From positions 35,787,747 to 35,851,746 of the forward strand of contig CM068370.1 of the NCBI GenBank assembly GCA_034769895.1: a DNA stretch of 64,000 bases, read 5' to 3'. The DNA is from Magicicada septendecula. Its lineage: Eukaryota > Arthropoda > Insecta > Hemiptera > Cicadidae. Within the stretch, counting starts at the first letter, position 1. The number at the start of each line of letters is the position of its first letter. Of the stretch, positions 11,321 to 22,450 are shown piece by piece. The notes below the pieces were generated by a model. That model searched no databases. It saw only the letters and a program-made list of their open reading frames with translations, and had not been told where the DNA came from. The position numbers were made by a program, and so were the translations under genes.

Positions 11321-11321
11321 C

Positions 11322-11672
11322 TTGTTTGTTTTATTTTATTTTTTGCTTTTTTGTATCGGCCATTTAAAAGCCACATGCCAATTTCAATTCTTTATACTCT
11401 GTTCTTTTCTTTTTCTCCAATATTCTTTCATCTTTTCAATGTGTCTCTTTTTCCTGTTTGCAGTCCACTTTGAACCTGCCTTTTTATCTCTCCTACCCTG
11501 GACTCCTTCCATTTTTAACACTTTTGCCAGAAAAACTTCTCTTTCAATTGCTTCTTCTGCGTTTATATAATTTTTTTCTAAATCCTTTTGGACTTCTTTA
11601 ATCCAACTTGATGTTGACTTCTTCCCCCAGAGATATCTGAAGATCTCCTTTGTTAACTTAATTGTGTATTTT
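11322..11672 (-). pseudogene. LINE ORF2 C-terminus (family A), poly-A end
   Basis: The minus strand reads FRYLWGKKSTSSWIKEVQKDLEK, EAIEREVFLAKVLKMEGVQG and KEYWRKRKEQSIKNWHVAFKW, ending at an AT-rich T run at 11325-11350 (the poly-A tail). A second copy with the same 3' end is at 51089-51545. Confidence 0.75.
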
Positions 11673-11682
11673 TATTCTACTG

Positions 11683-12340
11683 ATTTTTTTTGCGTATGAG
11701 CCACTGTGGACTACATTTAGTTCATCCATTCTTCTCCTCTCTCTTCCTCCTCGCCCACATCTCCTTCATTTTTGATCGATGTCTCTCCCTCCTTTCGTCA
11801 GTTCAGTTGGCACCTGTCCTCTTCTTGTGTTTTCCTGAAAACCTTGGGCATTTTTCAATTTCTTTTTGAGTGGAAAGCATTCTTCGATGTCTACTTGAGT
11901 AATCTGGACTTCTTCTACGTCTTTTTTCTGTTTCTTTGAATCACGTATTTGGGACATTTTGAGCATTTTGAAATAGTTAAAAAGCTTCCTTGTTAGTCTG
12001 TCAGGATTAATTCTTTGAATATGTCCGTAGAAAGTAATTCTTCTTTTTCTAATTGCGTCTGTGATTTTCTCAACACGTGTGTACAGCTCATTATTGTGCC
12101 GTCATCTGTACCGTTCTTCGTCTTTTATGATCCCAAGATTTTTCTTAATATTTTCCTTTCTGTGACTTCCAGTTCCATCACCATTTTCTTGTTCAGAGTC
12201 AGACACTCAGCCGCATAAAGGTCTTTCAAGCAAATTACTGTTGAATAATGCCTAAGTTTGGCATTAATGGATATTGATTTCTTGTTATATGTGTCCTTGG
12301 TTAAATGGTAAACAACTTTCATCTCATTCTACTGATATTA
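11683..12340 (-). pseudogene. LINE ORF2 C-terminus (family B), poly-A end
   Basis: The minus strand reads LTLNKKMVMELEVTERKILRKILG (maturation segment), then a basic/acidic tail KLKNAQGFQENTRRGQVPTELTKGG, with the T run at 11683-11690 as the remnant poly-A tail. It adjoins family A and matches 20372-21230. Stops and frameshifts are present. Confidence 0.75.
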
Positions 12341-12419
12341 TGGGTAATGTTTAACATTTTTTTAAACGTAGACTTTTTTATTAAAATTATCTATAGCCGT
12401 TATCTATAGCCGTTATAGT

Positions 12420-12560
12420 TATAGTTATGACGTGGTCGAAAGTTGTTAATGACAAACGTTTCGGCCCCACCATCGGAGGCCATCTTCAGTGTAGCGACAG
12501 TTTGGCAGATATTCGCCAATTCACTGAGGCAGACCATGTGGCGTCCCTAAGAAGGCCCAT
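12420..12560 (-). repeat. Repeat end with hammerhead-core-like motif
   Basis: The minus strand has CTGAAGA (12483-12489), a stem GGCC...GGCC, and GAAAC (12458-12462). Flanks (GCCAATTCACTGAGGCAG, and CGTGGTCGAAAGTTGTTAATG) match the ends of the element at 61774-63255. Non-coding, one end only. Confidence 0.55.
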
Positions 12561-12644
12561 TTATGTTGATTTCATCAACCCAGCACGATCTAAGCTGGAA
12601 GGAATCAGCATCAAATACATCAAATCTCTTATATGACATTTTAC

Positions 12645-12905
12645 ATTGTCATCATCATCATCATAATCATCATCACTCCAAGGACTAGGCCTTAGACGTG
12701 TTCCAAAACCCATCTCCTCCTCGGTCTACTGACATCTCTCTTCCCAGTAGGGTAATAACCCAAGGCAGCCACAGGTAGACGGATATCAAGCATTCGGTTC
12801 AAGTGTTCACACCATCTCCTTCTGTGGTCTTCAATCTTCTGGTGCAATGATACAGTGTTTAAATCGCGTATAATATCCTCGTAACCATTTGCGTTTGTCT
12901 TTTTG
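12645..12905 (-). pseudogene. LINE ORF2 C-terminal end with (CAT)n tail
   Basis: The minus strand reads GYEDIIRDLNTVSLHQKIED, RRRWCEHLNRM and DVSRPRRRWVLEHV, typical of LINE ORF2 C-termini. The tail is a (CAT)n run at 12648-12673. Confidence 0.7.
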
Positions 12906-12984
12906 CGTTAGCTTAGGTCGTTTTGCCGTATTTCCCATCCGATTTCCGAGGCTCGTATGAGTTCTGTAAGTACGCATATTTTTA

Positions 12985-13130
12985 CTTAAGCAGGTTACTG
13001 GCCTGCTGTAAAACCCTCCAACCTGGAGGACCAGGAACTTTGATTTCGGGCTGCTCTTGCCCTAAAGAGTTGCTTTCACCTCAGCTGACGAGTTCTCTCT
13101 GCCCGATCGCAGTAGACTAACTAACTTAGC
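12985..13130 (+). repeat. Interspersed repeat related to 6690-6850
   Basis: CAGGTTACTGGCCTGCTG followed by a CCTGGAGGACC block, shared in complement with 6690-6850. Unnamed family, limits uncertain. Confidence 0.4.
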
Positions 13131-13139
13131 CCATGTGTA

Positions 13140-14146
13140 CAGCCGTTGGCCTACTGTATGCTCCTCCGCCTCCACACTATATGCACACCTTGCTGCCGAT
13201 ATGCACCATCCTGGAAGGCCAGGACCCAGGATACCTCAAGGCTGCCCTGACAGAACTCTCATATCTCGTTTGCTTACTGATCCGCTCCGCCGAATGAGTT
13301 GGCTACCACAACCTTGGAGTGGATTGCTCGGCGTAACAGGGCCCATAAACGTGTAGGTGAGAATGGAGTTGGCTAATGCATTTCTCTTCAGTGAAAGTAT
13401 ATGTTTGCGTCTGAGGCCGTTTCGGAACCCAAAAAAACTTTTTACCAAAAATAATCACAACAATACAGAAAAAGTGAATACAGTCAACAGCAAGATTCAA
13501 CCGGAACACAACTACGTTATGAACAAGGCTGAAGACATACTGCCGGAAACATCCCATGCATCTTGATTGTACAAATGTATAATTAAGTTATTATTAATAG
13601 AACAAACTGCATCGAGTTATATAAAAATAAAAGTTCAATGAGTACAATAATTATGTAATAGTTATATAATAATAATTACTATTACTATTTTTTGCGGTGA
13701 GAATTCTAATTTATTAACATATAATAACCTACCAGGAAGCTCCTTGAGCTACAGAACTCCCTTTCTATTTTGTACAAAACATAGCCTACTCATTGTTATA
13801 TAAATTCCAATATCCGATAATTGTTCACTAATCGTGAAGCAGCCAATCGTTTAGTAAACACTAAAATTTCCGAACTACTGCATTGGATTTCTTTTAGTTA
13901 AATTTATAACCACAATGTCTAAATGACAAATAGATTTAGATGCAGCTTTCAAGTTTACGTATGTTTTCATAGATATCTATAAATCTGTATCTAATAGTTA
14001 TCACAAATATACATAACCGTTATTAAGATATGAAGTTTTTATAACCATTGCTTACCGACCTTTTGAACGCGATTCAAAGTTTACAATAAATGCTGAGTAA
14101 TATTAATTTTGCCAATTGTTAGAGATAGCGAGTTCGTATTCTGAAT
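13140..14146. other. No recognised feature
   Basis: Short open frames overlap on both strands around 13135-13566 but show no family motif and no splice-consistent takeout-like sequence. The rest is AT-rich. Confidence 0.45.
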
Positions 14147-14150
14147 ATAT

Positions 14151-14754
14151 TGTTACGTAATACGAAGCGTTCCACAAGTATCTCGGCTATCCCAGCAGAG
14201 CCCAGCTGTAATGTGTGTGTGCGTACATATTGCTGATACATTGAGATGAAAGAAAATTACTTATCACGCGTCAACAATCGAGGCTGTTCCAGACCTGACC
14301 GGTCCGCGCACACTGTGTTCAAGGCCAGACACGACACTGTTTCTAGTGGTTTCGAGAGCGCCCGTAACTGGCAATTGTTTAACACGTCATCCAAAAGTGA
14401 CAGATTATTCTGGCATTTCAGCGGGGTATAAATATATGCAGTCAGCAACGGCCAGTCCAGTTTACTTCGGGCAATTGCTCACTGGGTTTTAGTGGCGATT
14501 TATTCAAGTGAGGTTCGAAGTATTGTGGCGAAGCGTTATTGTGTTATAAGTGTGCGGGACTCTATTAGTTGACATTAATATTGCGTGTGGAGAAATTTAA
14601 TTTGAATTATTGTACGACTATAATCTTGTTGAATAACTTGTTGATTACAAACTGTTAATTGTGATAATTAAAGCTGGTGATTAGTGACTTCAGTAGTTTC
14701 TTGAATTTTGTTTTCCACTGTTACCATACGATGATCAGCGACACCTTTGTAACA
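14151..14754 (+). mobile_element. Solo LTR with 4-bp target duplication
   Basis: Begins TGTTACG and ends TTTGTAACA (terminal inverted TGTTAC/GTAACA), flanked on both sides by ATAT (14147-14150 and 14755-14758), as expected for a Ty3/gypsy-type LTR. A TATA box TATAAATA lies at 14427-14434, about 30 bases before CAGTCAGC/CAGTTTACT initiator-like sequence. Length 604 bp. No internal element remains, so this is a recombined solo LTR; orientation + is inferred from the TATA box. Confidence 0.82.
14427..14434 (+). promoter_or_regulatory. TATA box of the solo LTR
   Basis: TATAAATA in a GC-flanked context (GCGGGG upstream) inside the LTR, with TCAGT-like initiator candidates 15-30 bases downstream. 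Likely the retroelement promoter. Confidence 0.55.
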
Positions 14755-14759
14755 ATATT

Positions 14760-15455
14760 ATAGATTATAATATATAATTGTGGATTATAATATATAATCC
14801 ATAATCCAATAGGGTATTATATTATAGACCCTAAATTTCTCAGTCTTTTACTTCAAAGATAAATTACACAGATCCATGTTATACGGTTTGAACTCTACAG
14901 AAATGTTTAAAATCTGGCGGGATTCTTTTTAAAAAGACCCGATAAATGATGTAGAAGAAGGCGGCGGCCCGTGCTTAGGTTGCACGGTTGCACAACTCCC
15001 ATTAAATCCCGAATTGTATTTTAAATTATAGAATTATGAATAAAACAATAACTAATAATAGTGTTTTCAAGCTAAATCATCGTAATTAATAATTTGCCGA
15101 CTGTAAAACGCAGAGGAATACTAAAAACCGTACACGCTTTTGCCGCGTTGTATGCACCAACTGTGACGCGCTTTGTATATGGGGAAATACAATGGAGTAG
15201 TGCTCTGGCTGGCTAGACTCGGTTGTTCCAACGATATGGATCCCTTGGTGTGATTAGGGACTGCAAATCCCGCTTGTGCGTCACGGCTCCACCAGTCTGT
15301 TTGTTGTAAGTTCGAAATTTTTGTAAAGTTCGTTGGTAGTGTCAGTCCAATTCATTGTTAATTGTAAATAATAGTAGAAATAAAGGATTAGGGTGTCATA
15401 GTGTAAGATATTTATTATATTTAACTGGTAAGACGCAATCAATTCTGTCGAAAAC
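14760..15455. other. AT palindromic start, possible hAT 5' sequence
   Basis: 14760-14820 is a run of TATAATATATAAT-type palindromes. From ~14960 (GGCGGCCCGTGCTTAGG) onward it may be the 5' untranslated part of the hAT fragment at 15460; the matching inverted end was not found. Confidence 0.3.
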
Positions 15456-15459
15456 CTAA

Positions 15460-15720
15460 CGAAAACGCCGTTCAGTTTACGTCCGATTGTATGAAAAAAC
15501 TGAAATTAAAAGAGTAGGTAGGCCTACACAAGACCTTGCAAATTTTAATCAAAGTGGAAAATCAGGTAACAGAATATTTAATCGTAAATTTAAACAAGAT
15601 TATAGAATAAATATTCGCCGTTATTTGGGGTTATTTGGGTGTGACACTAAAATTGCAGTATTTTGGTTTCCTTGTGTATTGTTTGGAGGGGAAGAGACTT
15701 GGACTAATAAAACAATTTAA
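15460..15720 (+). pseudogene. hAT (ZMYM-type) transposase, TTF zinc-finger fragment
   Basis: The open stretch reads VGRPTQDLANFNQ, RKFKQDYRIN and then LGLFGCDTKIAVFWFPCVLF with GGEETWTN before a stop. This is the TTF-type zinc finger found at the N-terminus of hAT-superfamily transposases and the domesticated ZMYM1-like proteins: an aromatic block, Cys in GC, FPC, LFGG, WT. Only this finger (about 85 residues) survives; the RNase-H-like core and dimerisation region are absent. No ATG could be chosen with confidence. Could derive from an element related to the hAT at 17091-17967. Confidence 0.65.
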
Positions 15721-15721
15721 T

Positions 15722-16318
15722 TCCATCCAACCCAACGGCAACCCTCAAATTTTTCAATCACCAGCAGCCACTGGAAGAAGGACTGGCAAACGTGAGGCGA
15801 GAAAACATGACTGACGTGTCCGGCCACAATTGTACAAGAGACTCTAAATACGTCCTGGGATATATATACGATTGACAACACCATAGCTGCAGCGAGATGT
15901 TTCACGAAGTGCGGATCAGATAGTTAGCGTGGTGTAGTTATTACAATGGAATTAACAACAGTGATACGTATATACATGAGTGTCCACGAGCGATATAATT
16001 GTCCGTCGTCGAGAAGAAAAACAAGCAATAAACGACACGTGGGCCGTGTTTTGATTTATGACACCCTCTGTTCTCTACGTCTATCGAATCCTGACGAATA
16101 GCTCAATTAAATTATGCCAGTTCTAACCTTAACGATTGCTCTCCCCCCACGCCGCCCCACACACACACACATACACAACTGATTGTTACTTAAAATCAGG
16201 TGTATGGCTCAATATGTGTTTGACGCAGATATAGTGCATACATTAAAATCCTCACCGGACAGAACAATAACTTTAGAGTATTAAACACTGTAGGCAGAAA
16301 ACAAACTCAAACTCAGAA
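15722..16318. other. No recognised feature
   Basis: Non-coding; a short CA-rich run at 16155-16172. Confidence 0.45.
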
Positions 16319-16319
16319 C

Positions 16320-16546
16320 GGACAATGATTTTACTGAAAATCATTTTACTGAAAGAGAGACCCTTGATAAAAACAGTAATAGAAGGATACACTGAAAGGA
16401 AAAGAGGAAGATTAAGACCGAGACTCCAGTATATTATGAAACAGATTACTGAAGAAGCAAGCTGCAATTCCTGTGAGGAGATGAAACGGAAAGCACAGAG
16501 AATATCGGTGTGGAGAAGTGATACAAACCAATCTTCGGATTGCTAA
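16320..16546 (+). pseudogene. LINE ORF2 extreme C-terminus
   Basis: An open frame reads TERKRGRLRPRLQYIMKQI, CNSCEEMKRKAQRISVWRSD and a stop, matching the final segment of LINE ORF2 proteins (basic GRP/RLQYI box, then an R-x-x-W segment). No other LINE parts nearby. Confidence 0.6.
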
Positions 16547-16549
16547 CTA

Positions 16550-17082
16550 AAGAAGAAACAAGAAGCAGTATTGAAATTTAATTACTAAAATTAGTAGATT
16601 AGTAGAGTCATAGTAGATTCGTTGTAGATTCATAGTATTGTCATTTTAAATTATTAAAAACAAAATACGGGTTTACTACAAATTTATGTTCATTTTTGTC
16701 GGATGAGAAAAATGCAGAATAGTTTTAAATGTTTTGATTTGGAAATGATTTTTGGAACTTTTTACACTTTTCATAATCTATAGTTCACGATTGGAGACAC
16801 GTTTAACAGTGGACATGTGTTCTCGATCCGACGAATGTCTGTTGTTGAAAAGTTTCACTCTGTATACGACAATTCTTATGTTTTTGAGGTTATCCTATGA
16901 CGCGTTGTTGAACCGCTTTGACTTGTGCTTGTTATCGGGGAAGGAGTCTTTTGGACTTTTGGTAGAGCCACTCTATCATTCTTTGGTTGTTGATCATATA
17001 CCAACTTCTGGAAGCCCATAATATCAAGGAAAGAGACGTATTTTATATGCCTTAGAATGGGATAAATTTTACATATGTATAC
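16550..17082. other. No recognised feature
   Basis: AT-rich. An open frame at 16752-17021 shows no family motif. Confidence 0.4.
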
Positions 17083-17090
17083 GTTAATGT

Positions 17091-17967
17091 CAATGGCGGC
17101 TGGTGGTTCCAGTAGTTGGTTTGGTTTTAGGGGGGTGGGTCAAAGAACTTACTTAATTCCCAAGTGCTATCGTATCCAGAAAATAGAAAGTTACTGTTTT
17201 CCCTGAAAAGAGAGTTGCCAATGATAATGCAATGACCTCACTTCTATAGGTTTACCTGTACCAGATTCCATATTTCCACGTACTCATGAATGGCTGCTAA
17301 AAGCAGCGCTATCTAAGTTTGTAGTAACCAGATACTAAATATGCAGAAGCGAAAGGCTAAAGTTAAACATTATTGTGGTTTTTACAAACTATACGTGGTT
17401 TGAATGTACACAGAGTCAGTAGCTCCAAACAACACGCAACAGCACTGAACAAAGAAATATATAAAAAAAATAATACGTAACACACATTAATTAATGCACA
17501 GTTGATTGACACAGTCACAATCACAATTATGAAAAATTAATCCTATTTATAAACAACGGGTAACGTTTAACTTCAACTAACGTAAACACTAAACCGGTCA
17601 CAGCTGATTCCATGACACAACTAAGGACGGCCTACAACGCTCCTACTGGAGCATTGCAAAAGCTTTGCTACCACCGAGCTCGCATATGAAGCACTGGGGC
17701 ATTAAGAAGAGTAACCGACGTCCTTCTGTATGCTTGTGTAGTACGCTGAGCCATTTAGTCTTTAAGTTGTAATCGGCCTACAACCACCAACCTGCGCGCC
17801 ACATTTCAATTGTAGCCTACGTGAACTTTGCCGCAAGAAACTAAAACGTTTTCCGTTGAAATCGATGACACTTGTGACTGCTTAATGTTCTCGCATATTA
17901 TTTTACAGTTTAGTTATTCTATATTGGTGGTGGTGCAAGGTTGCAACCATAACACCAGCCGCCACTG
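17091..17967. mobile_element. Non-autonomous hAT element with 8-bp target duplication
   Basis: Left end CAATGGCGGCTGGTGGTT, right end (complement) CAGTGGCGGCTGGTGTTAT, forming a ~16-bp terminal inverted repeat. Flanks GTTAATGT (17083-17090) and GTTAATGC (17968-17975) are an 8-bp duplication with one difference, diagnostic of hAT. Length 877 bp with no transposase, so it must be mobilised in trans. Confidence 0.88.
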
Positions 17968-17975
17968 GTTAATGC

Positions 17976-18247
17976 AGTGAATAGTTCTTGCCTATAAAGT
18001 AGAACATTTAAATTATGTTTCCTGTCATGCTTTGTTTATGAGTAAGTTTGAGACACATTTTAATTTAACAATATCCTTTGTTCGCTTTTACCATTGCTCT
18101 GCTGTAACCAATCAAAGTAACAGAACGTACGGTGTGGAGGCTGTATGTTAAACCAGTTCCTTCATAATCTAACCTTACCTATCCTAATCTAACCTAACCT
18201 ATACATATTTGTAGCTTCTTTCATGTGTCGGACGAATCTGATTTCAG
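17976..18247. other. Takeout-like gene intron end
   Basis: Upstream intron sequence of the host gene, ending in TCTGATTTCAG, a good splice acceptor before 18248. A run of TAACCT-like repeats at 18170-18200 is present but short. Confidence 0.6.
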
Positions 18248-18381
18248 GTTGGACCTGGAGAAGGACAGAGTGAAAGTGAAAGTGACGCTTCCTGAACTCC
18301 ATATGGTCAGTAACTACACGATAAACGGTCGAATACTGATGTTGCCCATCGCTGGTACTGGCCACTGCGTTGGAAACTACT
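18248..18381 (+). CDS. Takeout/JHBP-family protein, middle exon
   Basis: Exon of an insect takeout-like protein (JHBP/To family; secreted carriers of hydrophobic ligands such as juvenile hormone, with an elongated alpha-wrap fold). It reads LDLEKDRVKVKVTLPELHM, then NYTINGRILMLPIAGTG, the conserved core of the family (x-Y-x-I-x-G-x-I-L-x-L-P-I-x-G-x-G). Bounded by TTTCAG before 18248 and donor GTGAGT at 18382. The first base completes a codon begun upstream; the exon leaves one base (T) for the next codon (phase 1). Its open frame is free of stops. Upstream exons (signal peptide and first ~90 residues) were not found. Confidence 0.88.
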
Positions 18382-18782
18382 GTGAGTCAATTTAGCGAGT
18401 TAACACCAAATCACTTACAAACCTATAATTACACAGCCATACACAATATGTATATTCTTATCTCTTAATCCCACTTATCACTACAGAAAACCATTTCCAA
18501 CCGTCGGCTTGAGCTTCCACCAACAGATCTTTCGCCTGTTTTTCCTTCTTCCCGTTTCTTATATAAATTCAAAGTGGAGAGCCTAAATGATGAAGAGTAT
18601 TTGTAACGCCTTAGAGTAATTTGTATTTGTTTCCTTAATGTGTTTTCTGTTAGGTGTATATTATAAACGATTAATTTTATCCAACCTGTCTTGAATATAA
18701 GGAGTAGACAACAGCCTTACAGCCTAGCAAATAGCAATTCCAACAATGTTTGCATACTTTAATTACTTATATATTTAATATT

Positions 18783-19277
18783 TATAGTAACTTTACCTCA
18801 AGATGTTTTTCTTTATTTGGGACATGTTTCGTGATATCCAGTGTTCCCATCCTCAGCCTTCTTAATTTTGGATCTTGTGGAGTACTTGTGTGTTGGTTGG
18901 TTTTTGTTATGGTTTCCTGTTGGTTTTTGGCATTATTATGGTATATATATGTATTATTTTGTGTATTTTCAATGTTGAGTGCTTTGAAAATTGTGTCATG
19001 TTTTGTATTGATTTGGATACACTCAACATTAATTTTAAAAGCACTCAACATCGAAAATACACAAAATACTAATTATACACCACAATCACACACACACACA
19101 CAAAACTCAATTTTACAAATTTAAAATACCAAAAACTAACAGGAAACTACAACAACAACCAACCAACACAAGAGTACTCCACAAGATCCAAAATTAAGAA
19201 GGCTGAGGATGGGAACACTGGATGTCCCGAAACATGTTCCAAAAAAAGAAAAACATCTTGAGGTGAAGTTACTATAA
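18783..19277. repeat. Fold-back repeat with outward hammerhead-core-like motifs
   Basis: Arms ~18785-18900 and ~19165-19277 are near-complements (AACTTTACCTCAAGATG, TTCTTAATTTTGGATCTTG, GGAGTACT), and the centre has a second inverted pair (TGTATTTTCAATGTTGAG / CTCAACATCGAAAATACA). The minus copy has CTGAGGA (18850-18856) and GAAAC (18826-18830); the plus copy has CTGAGGA (19203-19209), a GGGA...TCCC stem and GAAAC (19229-19233). Sequence of this type is known in Penelope-like element terminal repeats. It lies in intron 1 of the host gene. Confidence 0.75.
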
Positions 19278-19279
19278 AC

Positions 19280-20190
19280 ATTAAACATATAATATACGTA
19301 CATCAAGAAATAGACTGTAGTAAAATGTGTTTGAATTGAATTATTTAGTATTCATTGTGAATTTAAGTTTGCGGTTTGAACTAAGCAGCACTTTCAAAAA
19401 GCAAAAGTATATTTGACTGTCTCTGAAGTCGATAGGACACAAAACTCAAGTTTTTGAAGTATGGGTCGACGATATCAGTTTAAAAGACATAATGAGAACG
19501 GGCGCCATGGAAAAACAGAACGGCATAGAGCTAAACAAAAATGGAATTAGACAAAACATATGAGCCACAATAAAGATAATCGTTGGAGAAATAAAGGCCT
19601 GTCTATTACAACGGGCCGGGTGCGGCACGAGCGTTGTACGAGACACGTTGGTCATCTTCGTCATCATTAACTTCTTCAGGTTCTGTGGATACGTATATAA
19701 CAATTACAACATCTCCAAACATTTCGTAGCCTACATCCGGTAAGTCTATTTTCCACCAGCTTTTGCGTCGTCTTCATTCAAACTCTTAAATACTGGTAGG
19801 GATTGGCAGATGTCTATCAATTCCGATGTGGATTCAAGACTTTCTGGTCCTGTAGACGCTGGTTTTAATTCAGACGGATGTAACTTTTGTTAGGCAGATT
19901 TTAGAGTGTTTTCCGGAATACTTTGCCAGGCAACAGCGATTCGACTGACTTTTGTACACGACACAACACTTATGGTGCCGTGTACACAAGTACGAAATAA
20001 CAATTCTCGGAACCAATACCTTCTGCAATCCGTTCTCCTGGCTATTATTAGAACCGCGGCCACAATCAGCACGTTTCTGGTTTACACCGGTTATAATTAG
20101 AGCTTATGTGTTACTCGCTCGTTAATAAAGAAAAAGAAAAAAAGCGTGAGCGGGTGACGAATTAGTGAGGTTCCACTTTATATTATATAT
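19280..20190. other. Intron sequence, no recognised element
   Basis: Intronic to the takeout-like gene. Overlapping short frames near 19446-19703 and 19890-20100 carry no recognisable domain. Confidence 0.5.
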
Positions 20191-20194
20191 ATAA

Positions 20195-20350
20195 AGGACT
20201 GTTGTAGCCTATAATACAAGTACACTAATTTATCGTACACAACAAAACCATTTGAAACAGTTGGCAGTGTAAAGCTAGTAATTATTATTTATTTATTTGT
20301 TTGAAGGTCTTCCAGTATGTAATTGTCAGTGTAGTATCAATAAGTTGTCT
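20195..20350 (+). repeat. Interspersed repeat, second copy at 23090-23315
   Basis: Shared blocks with 23090-23315: TATAATACAAGT, CGTACACA, CAACAGTTGGTAGTGTAAAGC-like, GAAGGTCTTCCAGT, AAGTTGTCTCTCACA. A LINE (20372-21230) was inserted just after the right end. Family unknown. Confidence 0.65.
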
Positions 20351-20371
20351 CTCACACTTTTTATTTATTTT

Positions 20372-21230
20372 TTTTTTTTTTGCTTATGAGCCACTGTGGA
20401 CTACGTTTAGTTCAACTGGTTCCTCCTTTCTTCTCCTCTCTGTTCCTCCTCTCCCACCTCTCTCCTTCATTCTTGATCAATGTCTCTCCCTCCTATCGTC
20501 AGTCCACATGGCACCTGTCCTCTTCTTGGGTTTCCCTGAAAACCTTAAGCATTTTTTAATTTCTTTTTGAGTGGCAGCATTCTTCAATGTCTTCTTGAGT
20601 ATTCTAGAGTTCTTCTATGTCTTTTTCTGTTTCTTTGAACCGCGTATTGGACGTTTTGAGCTTTATGAAATAGTTAAAAAGCTTCCCTGTTAGTCTGTCA
20701 GGATTCATTCTTTGAACATGTCCGTAGAAAGTAATTCTTCTCTTTCTAATTGCGTCTGTGATTTTCTCAGCACGTGTGTACAGCTTATTATTGTGCCGTC
20801 TTCTGTACTGTTTCCCGTCTTTTATTGATCCCAAGATTTTTCTTAATATTTTGCTTTCTGTGACTTCCAGTTCTTCCATCATCATTTTCTTGCCCACAGT
20901 CAGACACTCAGCTGCATAAAGTGCTCCGGGCGAATTACTGTTGAATAAAGCTTAAGTTTGGCATTAATGGGTATTGATTTCTTGTTATATGTATCCTTGT
21001 CCTTGGTTAAATGGTAACTTTCATCTTATTAACTCGTGCTTTAATGGCTTCTTCCTCTGAGACATTATGTTCAATAACTTCTCCAAGATACTTGAATTTG
21101 TCAGTTCCACAGATTTGCCCGTATCGAGTTTTCATTTTCTTGGATAGTGTCTTGATGTTTGCCATGAACCTAGTTTTTTTTTCAAAAGAAATTTGTTTCT
21201 CACAATTTGTCTCATTCCTTGATGAAGGGA
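20372..21230 (-). pseudogene. LINE ORF2 C-terminus (family B) with poly-A tail
   Basis: The minus strand begins near 21230 (KKMKTRYGQICGTDKFKYLG), passes EELEVTESKILRKILG and the GHVQRM box, and ends at a poly-T run (20361-20382), the poly-A tail. Nearly the same sequence as 11683-12340. Frameshifts make it non-functional. Confidence 0.8.
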
Positions 21231-21239
21231 AATATCCAG

Positions 21240-21665
21240 CCGCACCTCCAACTGGTAGGGGATGGGCAACACCTACGGGTAGCTAACTCGGCTTTGGAGA
21301 CCGAGTGACAGCCGGTTAAGCTGTCCCTCCTCTACTTGCCATTGTCAAGTAGAGGTTAGAGCACCCTCTTGCCCTTGGGGTGAGAAATTGCCCTTACAGT
21401 CGGATGACCTTCCATTGGTCAACGACGTAGGATGTGGGAGGCAAGGAGAAAGAAACCACCATATTAAAGATCCTTATGGATATCTCAACAGGGAAAACAG
21501 GTCTTTCTAGTCTGGTAAGACAGCCAGTTTTTGGGAGAACACCCAGACAGAATCGGGCTGGACGTTAAGCCTGAAGGTAGCAGCCCCACCATAGTCTTAC
21601 CCTGCGATATGCTAGTAACATATCTAGGGGACATATTCACTACGAAATTGCCTCAAATAAGGACA
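21240..21665 (+). repeat. Unnamed interspersed repeat, partial copy at 47185-47295
   Basis: The last ~110 bases (GCAGCCCCACCATA, TGCGATATGCTAGTAACATA, CTACGAAATTGCCTCAAATA) recur at 47185-47295 with few changes. It starts with CTGGTAGGGGATGGGC. Both copies end at CAAATAAGGAC, suggesting a shared 3' end. No coding. Confidence 0.7.
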
Positions 21666-21699
21666 CTTTAATTAATTATTATGTAATTTATTAATACAG

Positions 21700-21895
21700 T
21701 TTATGTTGAGAGCGTTGTTATCATGGAACAGCTGTTCGACAGCAAGCATATTTTTTATAATGTTTTACCAGCCTCGTAACAGCCCGGCAGTTTTTCCGAG
21801 TCAAATACCAGCCGTGAAAGACTACCTTCTTTGTTAAATAATCATGATGATTGTCACCAGTTAATGATCATATTACATCGACTTATTAACAGTTA
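21700..21895 (+). repeat. Interspersed repeat, second copy at 26690-26890
   Basis: Blocks shared with 26690-26890: TTATGTTGAGAGCGTTGTTATCAT-like start, AGTCAAATACCAGCCGTGAAAG, and GATGATTGTCACCAGTTAATG. About 80% similar by eye. Family unknown. Confidence 0.65.
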
Positions 21896-21899
21896 AGCT

Positions 21900-22375
21900 T
21901 GTTTTGAGTACTGCATTGCCACAAAAATTAGCCACTAAGAGTCCCAAACGAGCATTTACCTATCTTTACATAACGGACTAAAATTTGTACAGACTTTAAG
22001 ACGCTCTTATGTAGGCCTACAAGATAACCAGCTTTACGAGAGTGACACTATTGTGTGTTTTCTTTAAACCTATCGAAGCCAAATTAGTTTGTGTGCCTCT
22101 GGTTATTCACTTTTCCAGCAGTTTCTTGAAACAAAAGATGTCAACACACGACCTACCTGAACAAAACCTATTTTTACTGTTGCACACCACTATAAAAAAA
22201 TTATTCCGATTAGCACTTTCAAGCTTCACAGCTCATCGTCAGATCGGCATTAACAAGAGGAAGTAAAAACCAAACCCTTCACACCCCCACCCATCCCCTC
22301 TGTCCACACACAACAAGCTATAATTCAACTGTCCCTTCCCTACCTCCGAGCCCTGTCACCTACCGTCTGTACAGT
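21900..22375. other. Intron sequence, no recognised element
   Basis: Contains GCTCATCGTCAGATC followed by a C-rich stretch; nothing nameable. Confidence 0.4.
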
Positions 22376-22379
22376 TACA

Positions 22380-22450
22380 TATTTTTCTAGCACATTCATT
22401 GTGTTTATGTGTTTTGTGTGTGGCCAGAACACAAGGAATGTGCTAGAAAA
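22380..22450. repeat. Short inverted repeat
   Basis: TTTTTCTAGCACATTCATTG at the left and GGAATGTGCTAGAAAA at the right form a ~17-bp stem around a GTGTTTATGTG-rich loop. Confidence 0.6.

Noticed and set aside
13135-13566. Overlapping short open frames as a host gene
   Set aside because: No domain motif, frames on both strands, no splice-compatible continuation.
16752-17021. 89-residue open frame as an upstream takeout exon
   Set aside because: No takeout-like residues and no suitable phase-2 donor.
18750-19124. 124-residue hydrophobic membrane protein
   Set aside because: The frame crosses the arm of a fold-back repeat and is mirrored on the other strand.
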